Assembly (NCBI RefSeq): GCF_034259105.1
Contig: NZ_CP139478.1
Location: 1,043,501-1,107,500, forward strand
Source of the DNA: Limosilactobacillus reuteri
GTDB taxonomy: Bacteria; Bacillota; Bacilli; Lactobacillales; Lactobacillaceae
Direction of reading: 5' to 3'
Length of the DNA stretch: 64,000 bases
Numbering within the stretch: position 1 is the stretch's first letter; every line of letters begins with the position of its first letter. The translations under genes and the position numbers were made by a program. Positions 34,247 to 43,700 of the stretch are shown here, one piece after another. The notes under the pieces are model-generated. The model made no database searches, had not been told where the DNA came from, and saw only the letters and a list, made by a program, of their open reading frames with translations.

Positions 34247-34262
34247 ATAATAGAACTGACTA

Positions 34263-34334
34263 AGCGGAAGACGGGATTCGAACCCGCGACCCCCACCATG
34301 GCAAGGTGATGTTCTACCACTGAACTACTTCCGC
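34263..34334 (-). tRNA. tRNA-Gly (GCC)
   Basis: 72-nt cloverleaf, acceptor GCGGAAG/CTTCCGC, anticodon loop TTGCCAT with GCC. Confidence 0.95.
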
Positions 34335-34339
34335 AAAAG

Positions 34340-34411
34340 TGACCCGTGCGGGATTTGAACCCACGATACCAGCGTGAAAGGCTGGTGTCTTAACCACTTG
34401 ACTAACGGGCC
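34340..34411 (-). tRNA. tRNA-Glu (TTC), copy 2
   Basis: 72-nt gene identical to the tRNA-Glu at 33736-33807; first gene of the minus-strand cluster. Confidence 0.95.
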
Positions 34412-34495
34412 ATTTTTTAAATATATTAAACAACTTTTCTCAAAATTGTTAACTCGTCTTTCACAACGTTATTAATAATAACAACTGATCTATAA

Positions 34496-34540
34496 AATAG
34501 CAAGAACTTTTTTTATTTTTTCTAAAAAGTTCTTGCTATT
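34496..34540. terminator. Strong hairpin upstream of the tRNA cluster
   Basis: Stem AATAGCAAGAACTTTTT/AAAAAGTTCTTGCTATT (17 bp, perfect) with a T-rich loop. It lies next to the left end of the ISL3 element. It may be the former terminator of the fab operon side or of a gene displaced by the IS; no other gene is seen in 34412-34641. Confidence 0.55.
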
Positions 34541-34552
34541 GTTATATTTTCC

Positions 34553-36066
34553 GGCTCTACGTCAAGTAGTGTTGATACGCAAATATGAATTTTCGCCAAT
34601 TAAATTGGTCTAGTTAGAATCGTCATTCGTGGCGGTTCTTTTTAGTTAGTTTGAATTTGGTGGCCAATAATTAAATAAATCCGCGTTTTAAATGCCGTAA
34701 AGTAACGATAACCACAGGCAACTCGTTTGATAGTTTTAATTCGATTATTAATCCCTTCGGTTCGACCATTTGAGAACTTCGTCTCAAAGCCACGCTTAAT
34801 TCCCTCTTTATAGCGCGCTAAAACTTGACAACGGTGGATTGTATAATGGCTGACACTGTCTGGCCGGAGTTTAAGTAATTGAAAGAAAGTTGTAAAATCA
34901 CGTTGATTGTAAGCACGCTTCAAGGATTGAATAAAATTATAGGTGGCTCTTAACTCTTGGTCATACGCTAACATTAAGTCTAAGATCATAATGGAATTAA
35001 CAACGCGATTAAAATAACGTCCTTCGTAATAAACTTTTGTACTTAAATTTTCCCGATCTTGAAGAAATAGCCGCCAATAACGTTTAAGGCGCCGAGCTTG
35101 TTTCTGCTCCGCAGAATCACCTTTTCGCAAACGATTGAAGACATGAATTCGCACATGATTCATCGTATCATTAAGGTGTTTGGCAATATGAAAGCGATCA
35201 TAGATGATTTGAGCACAAGGAAAAACGGTTTTAACTAGTTGATCATAAGCAGCGTTCATATCCATTACCAGATATTTTACCCGGCAACGGGCAGCACGTG
35301 TAAACTGTTGATAATGCTTAAATAAACTACGTAATCGCCGATCTTCAAGGAGTTCAAATAAGCAACTCCGATCACCATCAACAGCGATGAAACTCATCTT
35401 ACCTTTAGCGCTCCGCATTGATTTAAATTCATCAATACATAGTGTTTCCGGTAGATAGTTTAAATTCGGCTTGTATTGATCAGCGAGGTCCAAAAGGACC
35501 CGCTGGACCGAAGCTTCACTGATAAACAAATCATGGGCAATATCTTTAATTGTTTGAATTCGCGTTAACCGAAGAATAATTTCACGCCTTAAATCACGAC
35601 TAATTGTTCGTTGCTTTTCAAAAAGATAACTAGTCGCATTAAATGTTGTATGGCAGTCAGGACATTGAAAACGTTGAGTATTAACAAGCAACATTAATGG
35701 TTGAGCCCTAAATTGTCCATATTTGTATTTAGCTTGATAAAAACCATATTTTAAGATTTGTCCACGATTAATAACGCCACAATTTGGACAAGCACGCGGG
35801 ATATAAGAAAGGGTACAGGATATTTGTGCCACCCGAACGTTTTTAATTGATTTATATTTAAGCCAATGATGAGGAAAATTTAAATGAGGGTCTGTTAAAT
35901 TGAGGAGAGTCCTTGTATCATTATCCATGGAGGTTACCTTCTTTACTATGTGATTTGGCGATTTCATTGTATCAGAGGGCATGCCTCTTTTTTAGTTTAA
36001 AAACAAAAAATCTAGTATTGGTATAGAAAGTGATATTTCTATATCAACACCAGATATTGTAGAGCC
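34553..36066 (-). mobile_element. ISL3-family insertion sequence (1514 bp)
   Basis: Terminal inverted repeats begin GGCTCTAC on both ends and share TGTTGATA. An 8-bp target duplication TATTTTCC occurs at 34545-34552 and 36067-36074, as expected for ISL3 elements. It inserted between the tRNA cluster and the 3' end of the fab operon without hitting a gene. Confidence 0.93.
34642..35928 (-). CDS. ISL3-family transposase
   Basis: 428 aa from ATG 35928 (MDNDTRTLLNLTDPHLNF); a longer frame from 35982 adds 18 residues outside the family. An N-terminal zinc-ribbon/helix-turn-helix is shown by CPNCGVINRG and CPDCHTTF. The DDE_Tnp_ISL3 domain has DEFKSMRSAKGKMSFIAVDGD (first Asp region), VKYLVMDMNAAYDQLV (second Asp) and FSNGRTEGINNRIKTIKRVACGYRYF (Glu). 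Intact. Confidence 0.92.
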   Translation of the reverse strand: MDNDTRTLLNLTDPHLNFPHHWLKYKSIKNVRVAQISCTLSYIPRACPNCGVINRGQILKYGFYQAKYKYGQFRAQPLMLLVNTQRFQCPDCHTTFNATSYLFEKQRTISRDLRREIILRLTRIQTIKDIAHDLFISEASVQRVLLDLADQYKPNLNYLPETLCIDEFKSMRSAKGKMSFIAVDGDRSCLFELLEDRRLRSLFKHYQQFTRAARCRVKYLVMDMNAAYDQLVKTVFPCAQIIYDRFHIAKHLNDTMNHVRIHVFNRLRKGDSAEQKQARRLKRYWRLFLQDRENLSTKVYYEGRYFNRVVNSIMILDLMLAYDQELRATYNFIQSLKRAYNQRDFTTFFQLLKLRPDSVSHYTIHRCQVLARYKEGIKRGFETKFSNGRTEGINNRIKTIKRVACGYRYFTAFKTRIYLIIGHQIQTN

Positions 36067-36090
36067 TATTTTCCTTCTAAAAGACAGCAA

Positions 36091-36122
36091 AAAGACTGAA
36101 AAATCTCATTTCTCAGTCTTTA
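36091..36122 (-). terminator. Terminator of the fab operon
   Basis: Stem AAAGACTGA/TCAGTCTTT just after the fabI stop, with A and T tracts on its flanks. Confidence 0.75.
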
Positions 36123-36134
36123 AAATTTATATTC

Positions 36135-36899
36135 TTAAATTAAATGTACCCCCTTATCAACATAAATGGTGTCGCCAGTAACTCCAGTTGATAAATCGCT
36201 CATTAAGAATGCACACACGTTCCCAATTTCGCTAATAGTTACATCTTCTCCATCAACAGTTCTTGCTTGGGACATCCTTAAAAGTTCATCATGACCTTTA
36301 ATACCTGTAACTGCTAATGTCTTAACCGCTCCAGCAGAGATTGCATTAACACGGATTCGTTTTTGTCCTAAATCCCGTGCTAAATAGCGAACACTAGCTT
36401 CAAGGGCAGCTTTAGCAATTCCCATTACATTATAGTTAGGAATAGCACGTTCAGAGCCAAAATAGGTTAAGGTAACAATACTTGCAGGAGTATTTAATAG
36501 GTTTAGCTGATTAGCAAGTTTAGTGACAGCAATAAGGGAATAAGAAGAAATATCTTGCGCGATTGCATAACCTTTGCGACTAGCACCAAGAATTGAGCCA
36601 GCTAATTCTTCTTTTTGGGCAAAAGCAATTGCGTGTACAATCCCATCTACTTTTGTAAAACGTTCTTTAATATTTGTAAAGGCTTGTTCAATACTTTCAT
36701 CATTCGCTACATCACATTCAATTAATCGATTTTCATCATCTACTAACCGTTGTAGGCTTTTTTTCATTTTGGAATTCTGATAAGTATAGATAATATGGGC
36801 ACCTTGTTCAGCCATCATTTGTGCACATCCCCATGCAATAGAACGCTTATTAGCTACTCCCATAACAACGATCTTTTTTCCTGTTAATATATTTCCCAT
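36135..36899 (-). CDS. fabI: Enoyl-[acyl-carrier-protein] reductase FabI
   Basis: 254-aa short-chain-dehydrogenase-type enzyme that reduces enoyl-ACP with NAD(P)H in the last step of each fatty-acid elongation cycle. N-terminal nucleotide motif GKKIVVMGVANKRSIAWGCA is typical of FabI, and the catalytic pair is Tyr and Lys in YNVMGIAKAALE. AGGAGG lies 6 bp before ATG. It is the last gene of the operon, 10 bp after accA. As a FabI type it should be sensitive to triclosan-class inhibitors; no fabK is seen. Confidence 0.94.
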   Translation of the reverse strand: MGNILTGKKIVVMGVANKRSIAWGCAQMMAEQGAHIIYTYQNSKMKKSLQRLVDDENRLIECDVANDESIEQAFTNIKERFTKVDGIVHAIAFAQKEELAGSILGASRKGYAIAQDISSYSLIAVTKLANQLNLLNTPASIVTLTYFGSERAIPNYNVMGIAKAALEASVRYLARDLGQKRIRVNAISAGAVKTLAVTGIKGHDELLRMSQARTVDGEDVTISEIGNVCAFLMSDLSTGVTGDTIYVDKGVHLI

Positions 36900-36909
36900 A
36901 TTATCCTCC

Positions 36910-37686
36910 TTAAAACTTTCGATAACGTTTTTTTCTATTTGCTAGAAGTTGATTTGGCGATAATTCTTGCAGTTTGTTTAATCGCTTTAGTAAAACCTGC
37001 TCGATATTTTTGCAAGTTTGTTGGTGCTTTTCGCTTTCTGGAATAATTCCTTCAATAATCCCTTGTTTTAATAAAGCTTGCGGCACCATTTGCATTAATT
37101 CTGCCGCTTTATCTGCCTTCGTACTATCTCTCCACATAACGGAGGCAAACCCCTCAGGAGATAAAATAGAATAAGTACTATTTTCTAACATCCATACTTC
37201 ATCTCCACATGCCAACGCTAAGGCTCCCCCACTACCTCCTTCACCATAAATAATCGTGATAATTGGAATAGCAAGCTGACTTATTTGTAAAATATTTTGG
37301 GCAATCGCACTACCTTGCCCGTTTTCTTCGGCTTCCTTGCTAGGAAATGCTCCTGCGGTATTAACAAAACAGAATATAGGTCGCTTAAATTTAGCTGCTT
37401 GCTTAATTAAACGGAGTGCCTTGCGATAACCACTAGGCATTGGTGAGCCAAAATGCTTTATAATTTTCTCGTCTGTTGTTTTTCCTCGATCGGTGGTAAT
37501 GACGGTGACTGCTTGCTGATGGAAAGTAGCAATTCCACCAACGATTGCAGGATCATCCCCGCCTGCCCGGTCGCCATGCAACTCAACAAAATCTGGGAAA
37601 ATATTTTGAATAATCTCCATCCCCGTAATTTTATTGTCGCTGCGAGCACGTTTAACAATCTCGCTTGCTGATAATTGTTCATTCAT
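36910..37686 (-). CDS. accA: Acetyl-CoA carboxylase carboxyltransferase subunit alpha
   Basis: 258-aa subunit that with AccD transfers CO2 from carboxybiotin to acetyl-CoA. Family motifs: FPDFVELHGDRAGGDDPAIVGG, PIFCFVNTAGAFPSKEAEENGQGSAIA and IYGEGGSGGALAL. I choose ATG 37686 because GGGAG sits 8 bp upstream; a TTG at 37692 is possible. The start overlaps the accD stop by 8 bp, fitting coupled synthesis of the two subunits. Shorter than proteobacterial AccA (~320 aa), as usual in lactobacilli. Confidence 0.93.
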   Translation of the reverse strand: MNEQLSASEIVKRARSDNKITGMEIIQNIFPDFVELHGDRAGGDDPAIVGGIATFHQQAVTVITTDRGKTTDEKIIKHFGSPMPSGYRKALRLIKQAAKFKRPIFCFVNTAGAFPSKEAEENGQGSAIAQNILQISQLAIPIITIIYGEGGSGGALALACGDEVWMLENSTYSILSPEGFASVMWRDSTKADKAAELMQMVPQALLKQGIIEGIIPESEKHQQTCKNIEQVLLKRLNKLQELSPNQLLANRKKRYRKF

Positions 37687-38548
37687 TAGCAACGCTCCCT
37701 GTTTTTAATAGCCATTCAAGCAGCTTTTTTTCATCTTGACGTTTTACAATTCGATCAATAAACCCATGATGCAGGATGTTTTCAGCTGATTGGAGGTCGA
37801 CAGGAATTTGCTGGTGGATCGTCTGCTCAATAACGCGACGGCCAGCAAAGCCAATAAGTGCATGAGGCTCAGCGAGAATAATATCTCCGTCCATCGCGAA
37901 ACTAGCAGTTACTCCACCAGTTGTTGGATCAGTTAATACCACGATGTATAAAAGGCCGGCAGCAGCATGCTCATTTATTGCTTGTGAAACCTTCGCCATT
38001 TGCATTAACGACATAATTCCTTCTTGCATCCGTGCCCCACCTGAAGCGGTGAATAATACTACTGCTTGTCGATGGGTAGTTGCATATTCAAATAAGCGCG
38101 TTATCTTTTCACCTGTAACAGTTCCGAGTGATCCCATAATAAATGTTGGATCCATAATGCCTAGTGAAAATAGCTGATCATTAATTGAAGCTTCACCAGT
38201 TAGGACTGAATCATTCAGCTTAGTTTGGCTTTGGAGTTTGCTGATTTTTTCTTGATATCCAGGAAAATGTAACGGATTCTTTGTTTGGAGATCCTTATCA
38301 AATTCTTTAAACGAATCCGCTAACCATGAGAGTCGATGACGGGCAGGTATTCGTAATCCATATTCACAGTTAGGACAAACAGCATATTGAGTTAACTGCT
38401 TGGCAAATAGTAATTGATGACAATGTGGACACCTTAACCACATTTGATCTGGGACCCTTTCATCAGCATTTTTATCTGCTTTGATGTGCCGTTCACTTAA
38501 AGTATTATTTTGATCATATAATTTCACGCTGTCAGCCCCTTCTTCCAT
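37679..38548 (-). CDS. accD: Acetyl-CoA carboxylase carboxyltransferase subunit beta
   Basis: Beta carboxyltransferase subunit with an N-terminal zinc ribbon: CPHCHQLLF and CPNCEYGLRI give four Cys. The crotonase-like domain contains PTFIMGSLGTVTGEKI, FTASGGARMQEGIMSLMQM and TDPTTGGVTASFAM. The 38548 ATG lies 25 bp inside accC; a GTG at 38527 with AAGGGG 8 bp upstream and a 4-bp GTGA overlap with the accC stop is an equally good or better start (282 aa). Part of the accB-fabZ-accC-accD-accA block. Confidence 0.92.
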   Translation of the reverse strand: MEEGADSVKLYDQNNTLSERHIKADKNADERVPDQMWLRCPHCHQLLFAKQLTQYAVCPNCEYGLRIPARHRLSWLADSFKEFDKDLQTKNPLHFPGYQEKISKLQSQTKLNDSVLTGEASINDQLFSLGIMDPTFIMGSLGTVTGEKITRLFEYATTHRQAVVLFTASGGARMQEGIMSLMQMAKVSQAINEHAAAGLLYIVVLTDPTTGGVTASFAMDGDIILAEPHALIGFAGRRVIEQTIHQQIPVDLQSAENILHHGFIDRIVKRQDEKKLLEWLLKTGSVANE

Positions 38549-39894
38549 TGCGGCAAGAAAGAGTCTTCAAGAAACGTTGTTGAAGCCGTTCCTGCCAAAA
38601 ATTTAGGATTGTTTAGGATTGCTAAATGGAAATTTTGGTTGGTTGTTATGCCCATAATTACCATTTCATTTAAAAGTCGTTTGATTTTTTCAATAGCTTC
38701 TTGGCGATCTTGACCAAGGGCAATTACCTTCGCGATCATTGAATCATAATAAGGAGTGATCTTGCTGCCAGGATAAATAGCAGTGTCAATTCGCATCCCC
38801 AAATTACCGACTGGGAGATACAGGTAATTAATCGTTCCAGTCACTGGCGTAAAGTTTTGCTTAGGATTTTCAGCATTTATCCGACACTCAATTGCATGTC
38901 CATGAACCTGAATATCCTGTTGGGTAAAGGGAAGTGGTTCATTCGCAGCGACAATAACCTGTGCCTTCACTAAATCGATCCCAGTTACCATCTCCGTCAC
39001 TGTATGTTCAACCTGAATACGAGTGTTCATTTCCATAAAGTAAAAGTGATGGTCCTTATCCATTAGAAATTCTATTGTCCCCGTATTATGATAGTTAATC
39101 GCATTAATGGCTCGCATGGTAATCTGTCCTAGCGTTTTTCGCTCTTGTTCATTTACTAGGACACAAGGACTTTCTTCAATCAATTTTTGTTTATTCCGTT
39201 GAATCGAGCAGTCTCGTTCAGGAAAGAAAACGGCATTGCCAAAATTATCACGAAATACTTGGACCTCAATGTGTTTAACATTCTCCATAATCTTTTCAAG
39301 GTACATTCGGTCATCATTAAACGAAAGACGGGCTTCGTTTTGGGCCTCACTAAATATTTGCCGCATCTGGTTATGATCGTTAATTCGTCGGATCCCTTTA
39401 CCGCCACCACCAGCAGCTGCTTTTAACAAAATTGGATACCCAATCTTATTTGCAACCTCAACAGCGTCATTAACATTGGTAATATAGTCATCACTTCCAG
39501 GAATTACAGGCACCCCTGATTTTTTCATTTGCTCTCGTGCGTGCTCCTTGTTTCCCATTAAGTCAATAACTGAGGCTTGGGGACCGATGAACGTAATTCC
39601 GCATTCTTCACACATTGTCGCGAAGTCCGCATTTTCTGATAGAAAGCCAAAACCCGGATGGATCGCCTGGGCACCTGTACCAAGAGCAGCTTCCAAAATA
39701 TTTTTTGCATTCAAATATGAATCTTGGGCCCGGGCGGTTCCAACGCATACAGCTTCATCCGCTAGTTGAACATGAAGACTTTCGCGGTCTGCAGTTGAAT
39801 AAATAGCTACTGTCTTAATTCCTAGTTCCCGTAATGACCGTATTATCCTGACAGCAATTTCACCACGATTGGCGACTAGTACTTTGGAAAACAT
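38524..39894 (-). CDS. accC: Acetyl-CoA carboxylase biotin carboxylase subunit
   Basis: 456-aa ATP-grasp enzyme that carboxylates the biotin on AccB. It begins FSKVLVANRGEIAVRIIRSLRELG. The ATP-grasp glycine loop is ILLKAAAGGGGKGIR, and the active-site regions are EVQVFRDNFGNAVFFPERDCSIQRNKQK and EFLMDKDHHFYFMEMNTRIQVEHTVTE. ATG 39894 is favoured over TTG 39897 because of spacing to GTAGGTGG. It starts 8 bp after fabZ. Full length, no lesion. Confidence 0.95.
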   Translation of the reverse strand: MFSKVLVANRGEIAVRIIRSLRELGIKTVAIYSTADRESLHVQLADEAVCVGTARAQDSYLNAKNILEAALGTGAQAIHPGFGFLSENADFATMCEECGITFIGPQASVIDLMGNKEHAREQMKKSGVPVIPGSDDYITNVNDAVEVANKIGYPILLKAAAGGGGKGIRRINDHNQMRQIFSEAQNEARLSFNDDRMYLEKIMENVKHIEVQVFRDNFGNAVFFPERDCSIQRNKQKLIEESPCVLVNEQERKTLGQITMRAINAINYHNTGTIEFLMDKDHHFYFMEMNTRIQVEHTVTEMVTGIDLVKAQVIVAANEPLPFTQQDIQVHGHAIECRINAENPKQNFTPVTGTINYLYLPVGNLGMRIDTAIYPGSKITPYYDSMIAKVIALGQDRQEAIEKIKRLLNEMVIMGITTNQNFHLAILNNPKFLAGTASTTFLEDSFLPQWKKGLTA

Positions 39895-39902
39895 CAAACC
39901 AC

Positions 39903-40337
39903 CTACCCAATCATAAAAGTTAATTCGGCTGTACAGGCTTTTTTACCATCAACCGTTGCAATGCCTTTACCAATTCCAATGTTTTTATGAACTTTTTCTA
40001 GGTTGACTTCTAATCTTAACGTATCACCAGGGCGGACTACTTTACGAAATTCTGCTGACCTAATCCCACCAAAATAGGCTGTTTTCCCTTGGAACTCTTC
40101 TTGAGATAAGAGAGCGACAGCACCTGTTTGCGCCAATGATTCAACAATCAATGCTCCTGGTAAAACTGGATTTTTGGGGAAATGACCATTAAAAACCTCT
40201 TCATTAATCGTGACATTACGCCGTGCAATGGCCTTCTTACCAGGAATTAATTCATCAACTTGGTCAATTAGTAACATTGGGTAACGATGCGGAAGGATTT
40301 TTTGAATTTCAGTTATATCTAAAGTTTTATTAGTCAT
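39903..40337 (-). CDS. fabZ: 3-hydroxyacyl-ACP dehydratase FabZ (second copy)
   Basis: 144-aa hot-dog-fold dehydratase. The active-site His is in LPHRYPMLLID, and the Glu helix is in GHFPKNPVLPGALIVESLAQTGAVAL. Starts 8 bp inside the accB end, so it is coupled to accB. The window has a second fabZ-type gene at 45489; in LAB such pairs can differ in dehydratase and isomerase activity (FabZ versus FabA-like role). Confidence 0.94.
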   Translation of the reverse strand: MTNKTLDITEIQKILPHRYPMLLIDQVDELIPGKKAIARRNVTINEEVFNGHFPKNPVLPGALIVESLAQTGAVALLSQEEFQGKTAYFGGIRSAEFRKVVRPGDTLRLEVNLEKVHKNIGIGKGIATVDGKKACTAELTFMIG

Positions 40338-40782
40338 TATCTTTATCCTCCTGAACTGAGAAAAGCGGTTGTTCTACTTCAACTAATTCTTCATTGCTTA
40401 CACAAATTGAAGTAATGATTCCGTTAAAAGGGCTTTTTATCTCTGTCATCATTTTCATTGCTTCAATCACACAAACAACATCCCCTTTTTTTACATGGTC
40501 GCCACTTCTAACATAGGGATCTGCATCGGGGGTTGGCTGGAGATAGACAGTTCCGACTAGGGGCGCAGTTATATTTTGCGAAGGTAAAGTTGGTTGTTCG
40601 TTTGTTTTTTTCTTAACTGAAGTCGTTTGCTCTGTTTTTTCGGTTGTTATAAGATTTTCATGCTTGTGGGTTTGCTTATTTTTGCTTAAATAGAGCTGAA
40701 AGGAATCTTGATTTATTTCTAATTCACGAATATCAGAATCTTCAAAATTTTGCATTAATGTTTGAATTTCTTTAAATTCCAA
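40330..40782 (-). CDS. accB: Biotin carboxyl carrier protein AccB
   Basis: 150-aa carrier. A charged, flexible middle (residues ~40-75) links the N-terminal segment to the biotinyl domain. The biotin-attachment Lys is in CVIEAMKMMTEIKSP, a fully conserved EAMKM motif. It sits between fabF and fabZ, as in other lactobacilli. Confidence 0.95.
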   Translation of the reverse strand: MEFKEIQTLMQNFEDSDIRELEINQDSFQLYLSKNKQTHKHENLITTEKTEQTTSVKKKTNEQPTLPSQNITAPLVGTVYLQPTPDADPYVRSGDHVKKGDVVCVIEAMKMMTEIKSPFNGIITSICVSNEELVEVEQPLFSVQEDKDND

Positions 40783-40788
40783 GATAGA

Positions 40789-42021
40789 TCACTCCCATTT
40801 CTTAAAGGCTAAAACAGCATTATGACCACCGAAACCAAAAGAATTGCTTATTGCGTAACGGGCATTTGATGCGTCACTATTTTCTGCCGTCACAAGGTTA
40901 ACTGAGCACTTCGGATCTTGGTTAAAACAACCTATATTCAACGGTAATTGTCCCTTTTGTAAAGCGGCTACTGTTAAGACTGCCTCAATTGCTCCTGCAG
41001 CCCCAAGCAAATGGCCAGTCATTCCCTTCGTTGAACTGACACGAACATTGCTATCAGGACCAAATACCTGATTGATTGCTTTAGATTCGCCTTCATCATT
41101 AGCATGAGTAGCAGTTCCGTGGGCATTAATATAGGAAATTTCGCTAGGACTAATTCCAGCTTCTTTAATTGCAAGTTCCATTGCTCTTGCCGCCCCTGCA
41201 CCAGTTGGATCAGGGGATGTAATATGGTAAGCGTCCGAGGTAGCACCATAACCGACAATCTCACCAAGAATGTTAGCACCGCGTTTTTGCGCATGCTCAA
41301 GCTCCTCTAAAACAAGTGTTGCACCGCCTTCGCCCAAAACAAATCCTTGACGTGCTTTATCAAATGGCAAGGAAGCTTTAAGTGGATCAGTTGCTTGTGA
41401 TAGGGCTGTTAATGCCGCAAAGCCAGCAATTCCGATCTCATTTACCGAAGCCTCTGATCCACCGGCAATCATTACTTTGGCGCGTCCTTCTTTAACTTGA
41501 CGAAAGGCTTCTCCAATTGCATTAGTTCCAGTGGCGCAAGCAGTCACAATCGATGTACAAATATTTTGCGCATTAAAGTGAATGGAAATATTACCGGCTG
41601 CCATGTTAGCAATTGACATTGGAACAAACATTGGCGATACCCGTCTAGGACCCTTATCATGCATTTTGATAATTTGCTCTTGAATAGTTGTCAAACCGCC
41701 AATTCCAGATCCATAGATAACACCCATGTCGACTGGCTTGGTATTTGTTTCGTTAATCTCCGCCATTTCCATTGCTTCAATAGCGCTTTGTAAGGCGTAC
41801 TGAGAATAAAGATCCATTCGGCGCGCAGCTTTTCTCCCGATGACATCATTAGGGTCAAAATCGTCAATTTCACCCGCTACGGTAATTCCTGTCGGCTTGG
41901 CATCAAATTTCTTGATCGCTTTAATTCCAACTTTGCCTGCAAAGCTATTACTTATAAATTCTTGAATACCATTACCATTAGGAGCAACAGCACCCATTCC
42001 TGTTATTACAACTCTTGTCAT
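40789..42021 (-). CDS. fabF: Beta-ketoacyl-ACP synthase II FabF
   Basis: 410-aa condensing enzyme. The Cys-His-His triad is visible as TACATGTNAIGEA, NAHGTATHANDEGE and KGMTGHLLGAAGAIE. The N-terminus is TRVVITGMGAVAPNG. Elongates acyl-ACP with malonyl-ACP; FabF also supports temperature-dependent control of unsaturated chains. AGGAGG precedes the start. It follows fabG by 10 bp. Confidence 0.96.
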   Translation of the reverse strand: MTRVVITGMGAVAPNGNGIQEFISNSFAGKVGIKAIKKFDAKPTGITVAGEIDDFDPNDVIGRKAARRMDLYSQYALQSAIEAMEMAEINETNTKPVDMGVIYGSGIGGLTTIQEQIIKMHDKGPRRVSPMFVPMSIANMAAGNISIHFNAQNICTSIVTACATGTNAIGEAFRQVKEGRAKVMIAGGSEASVNEIGIAGFAALTALSQATDPLKASLPFDKARQGFVLGEGGATLVLEELEHAQKRGANILGEIVGYGATSDAYHITSPDPTGAGAARAMELAIKEAGISPSEISYINAHGTATHANDEGESKAINQVFGPDSNVRVSSTKGMTGHLLGAAGAIEAVLTVAALQKGQLPLNIGCFNQDPKCSVNLVTAENSDASNARYAISNSFGFGGHNAVLAFKKWE

Positions 42022-42031
42022 TTAGTTCCTC

Positions 42032-42766
42032 CTAAATTGTCATTCCACCGTCAACTACAATGGTTTGACCGGTCAAATAATCGTTTTCTGCTAAAAATTT
42101 TGCGGTCTTAGCAATTTCTTCTGGCTGTCCTAAGCGGTTGAGGGGGATGAGACTGAGAATTTGTTCTTTTACTCGCTCAGATAATTTTTCAGTCATATCA
42201 CTAGTAATCATTCCGGGAGCAATCGCATTGCAACGAATTCCACGGTGTGCTCCTTCTTGGGCAATAGATTTAGTAAGGCCGATGATACCTGCCTTGCTTG
42301 CCGCATAATTAGCTTGTCCCGTATTACCATGGAGACCCACAATACTAGCAAGGTTAATAATGCAACCGGCTCTTTTTTTGAGCATCTTCTTAAAAATAGG
42401 TTGCGTTAACATAAATGTTCCGCGTAAATTAACATTGATGACCTGGTCAAAATCGCTCAATTTCATTCCCATCATTAACTTATCATTCGTGATTCCCGCA
42501 TTATTGATAAGAATGTCGATCTTCTCGTATATTTGCCAAGCCGCTGCTGCTAATTCACTAACTGATTCTTCGTTTGCAATATCGCCCTTAAGGTAGTGAT
42601 ATTCCGTCCCTAGTAGATCTAGTTTTTCTTTAAGCGCTTTTGGTAAGTCATCTTGACGCCCATTGAGAATTAGCCGACTACCAGCCTTAGCAAACTCTAA
42701 TGCAGTAGCTGCCCCAATCCCGCGTGTGCTTCCGCTTATAAAAACGACTTTATCTGTCAGTTCCAT
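42032..42766 (-). CDS. fabG: 3-oxoacyl-ACP reductase FabG
   Basis: 244-aa short-chain dehydrogenase. NADPH-binding motif VVFISGSTRGIGAATA, NNAGITNDKLMM, catalytic Ser region IINLASIVGLHG and YxxxK in YAASKAGIIGLTKS. The C-terminus VDGGMTI is typical. The start overlaps fabD by 17 bp, preceded by AAGGAG. Confidence 0.96.
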   Translation of the reverse strand: MELTDKVVFISGSTRGIGAATALEFAKAGSRLILNGRQDDLPKALKEKLDLLGTEYHYLKGDIANEESVSELAAAAWQIYEKIDILINNAGITNDKLMMGMKLSDFDQVINVNLRGTFMLTQPIFKKMLKKRAGCIINLASIVGLHGNTGQANYAASKAGIIGLTKSIAQEGAHRGIRCNAIAPGMITSDMTEKLSERVKEQILSLIPLNRLGQPEEIAKTAKFLAENDYLTGQTIVVDGGMTI

Positions 42767-43700
42767 CTTTTTGCTCCTTTATAAAATTTTCATAATCAAC
42801 AAGACTTTCAATGTGTTGGGTATTTAAGTGCCGGTCAACTTGGTGAGCAAAGCGAGATAACGTCTTTCCAGGACCAATTTCTAATGTTGTGTCAATTTTC
42901 GCGTGCTTGACTAAATTCTTAACATTAGCTCCAAAGTGTGTTGGAACAGCTAATTGTTTTTCAAGAATTCCTGGAAGATCCTCCCAATGAAACAAGCTGT
43001 TAGTAGTATTGCTAATAACTTCAATCTGTGGTTCATGGAAGTCAACCGTTTGTAACCGGTTATGCATCTGTTGACGAGCACCGTTAAAGAAAGGAGTATG
43101 AAATGCACCATTAACTTTGAGCAGAATCATTCTTTTAGCAAGCTTGTCTTCTTCCATCTTTTTAAGGGTAGCCTTTAAGTCGGTTAATGCCCCGCCCACT
43201 ACGATTTGTCGTGGTGAATTATAGTTGGCAATATAAACCCGCTGACCGTTTTCTTGTTGAGCGGTGATTAGTTCTTTTATTTCTTGAAGTTGAGGGTCAA
43301 GGACAGCTACTAACGTACTTATTTCCCTATCCGCGTCTTGTTGCATAAAGCGAGCACGATCCGCAACTAGTTTGATTCCTTCTTCAAACGAAAGTGAATT
43401 ACTAGCAATTAAGGCAGCGTACTCGCCTAAGGATAGGCCGATCATCCCCTTAATTGGTAGTTGCGGTAAATCCCGTTTTAACATTCGGTAGATTCCATAA
43501 CTAACTGTTACAATTGCTGGTTGAACATATGCTGTTTTATTCAACTCGTTATGCTCGTTTTTCATAATTTTGAGTAAATCAAGCTCACAAATATCACTTG
43601 CCCGACTAACAATCCTTGAAAAAAGGGAGTCGGCCATAAGCTCGACTCCCATTCCCGATCGCTGTGCACCTTGACCGCTAAATAATATTCCGTAGTACAT
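42750..43700 (-). CDS. fabD: Malonyl-CoA:ACP transacylase FabD
   Basis: 316-aa acyltransferase that loads malonate on ACP. It begins GILFSGQGAQRSGMG, the nucleophile Ser is in IGLSLGEYAAL, and the catalytic His in VNGAFHTPFFNGA. It starts at an ATG overlapping the acpP stop (TAATG). Confidence 0.95.
   Translation of the reverse strand: MYYGILFSGQGAQRSGMGVELMADSLFSRIVSRASDICELDLLKIMKNEHNELNKTAYVQPAIVTVSYGIYRMLKRDLPQLPIKGMIGLSLGEYAALIASNSLSFEEGIKLVADRARFMQQDADREISTLVAVLDPQLQEIKELITAQQENGQRVYIANYNSPRQIVVGGALTDLKATLKKMEEDKLAKRMILLKVNGAFHTPFFNGARQQMHNRLQTVDFHEPQIEVISNTTNSLFHWEDLPGILEKQLAVPTHFGANVKNLVKHAKIDTTLEIGPGKTLSRFAHQVDRHLNTQHIESLVDYENFIKEQKDGTDR

Noticed and set aside
33527..34411. CRISPR-like array
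   Set aside because: Repeated segments are tRNA genes and one two-unit tandem repeat; there are no regularly spaced repeats with unique spacers and no cas genes.
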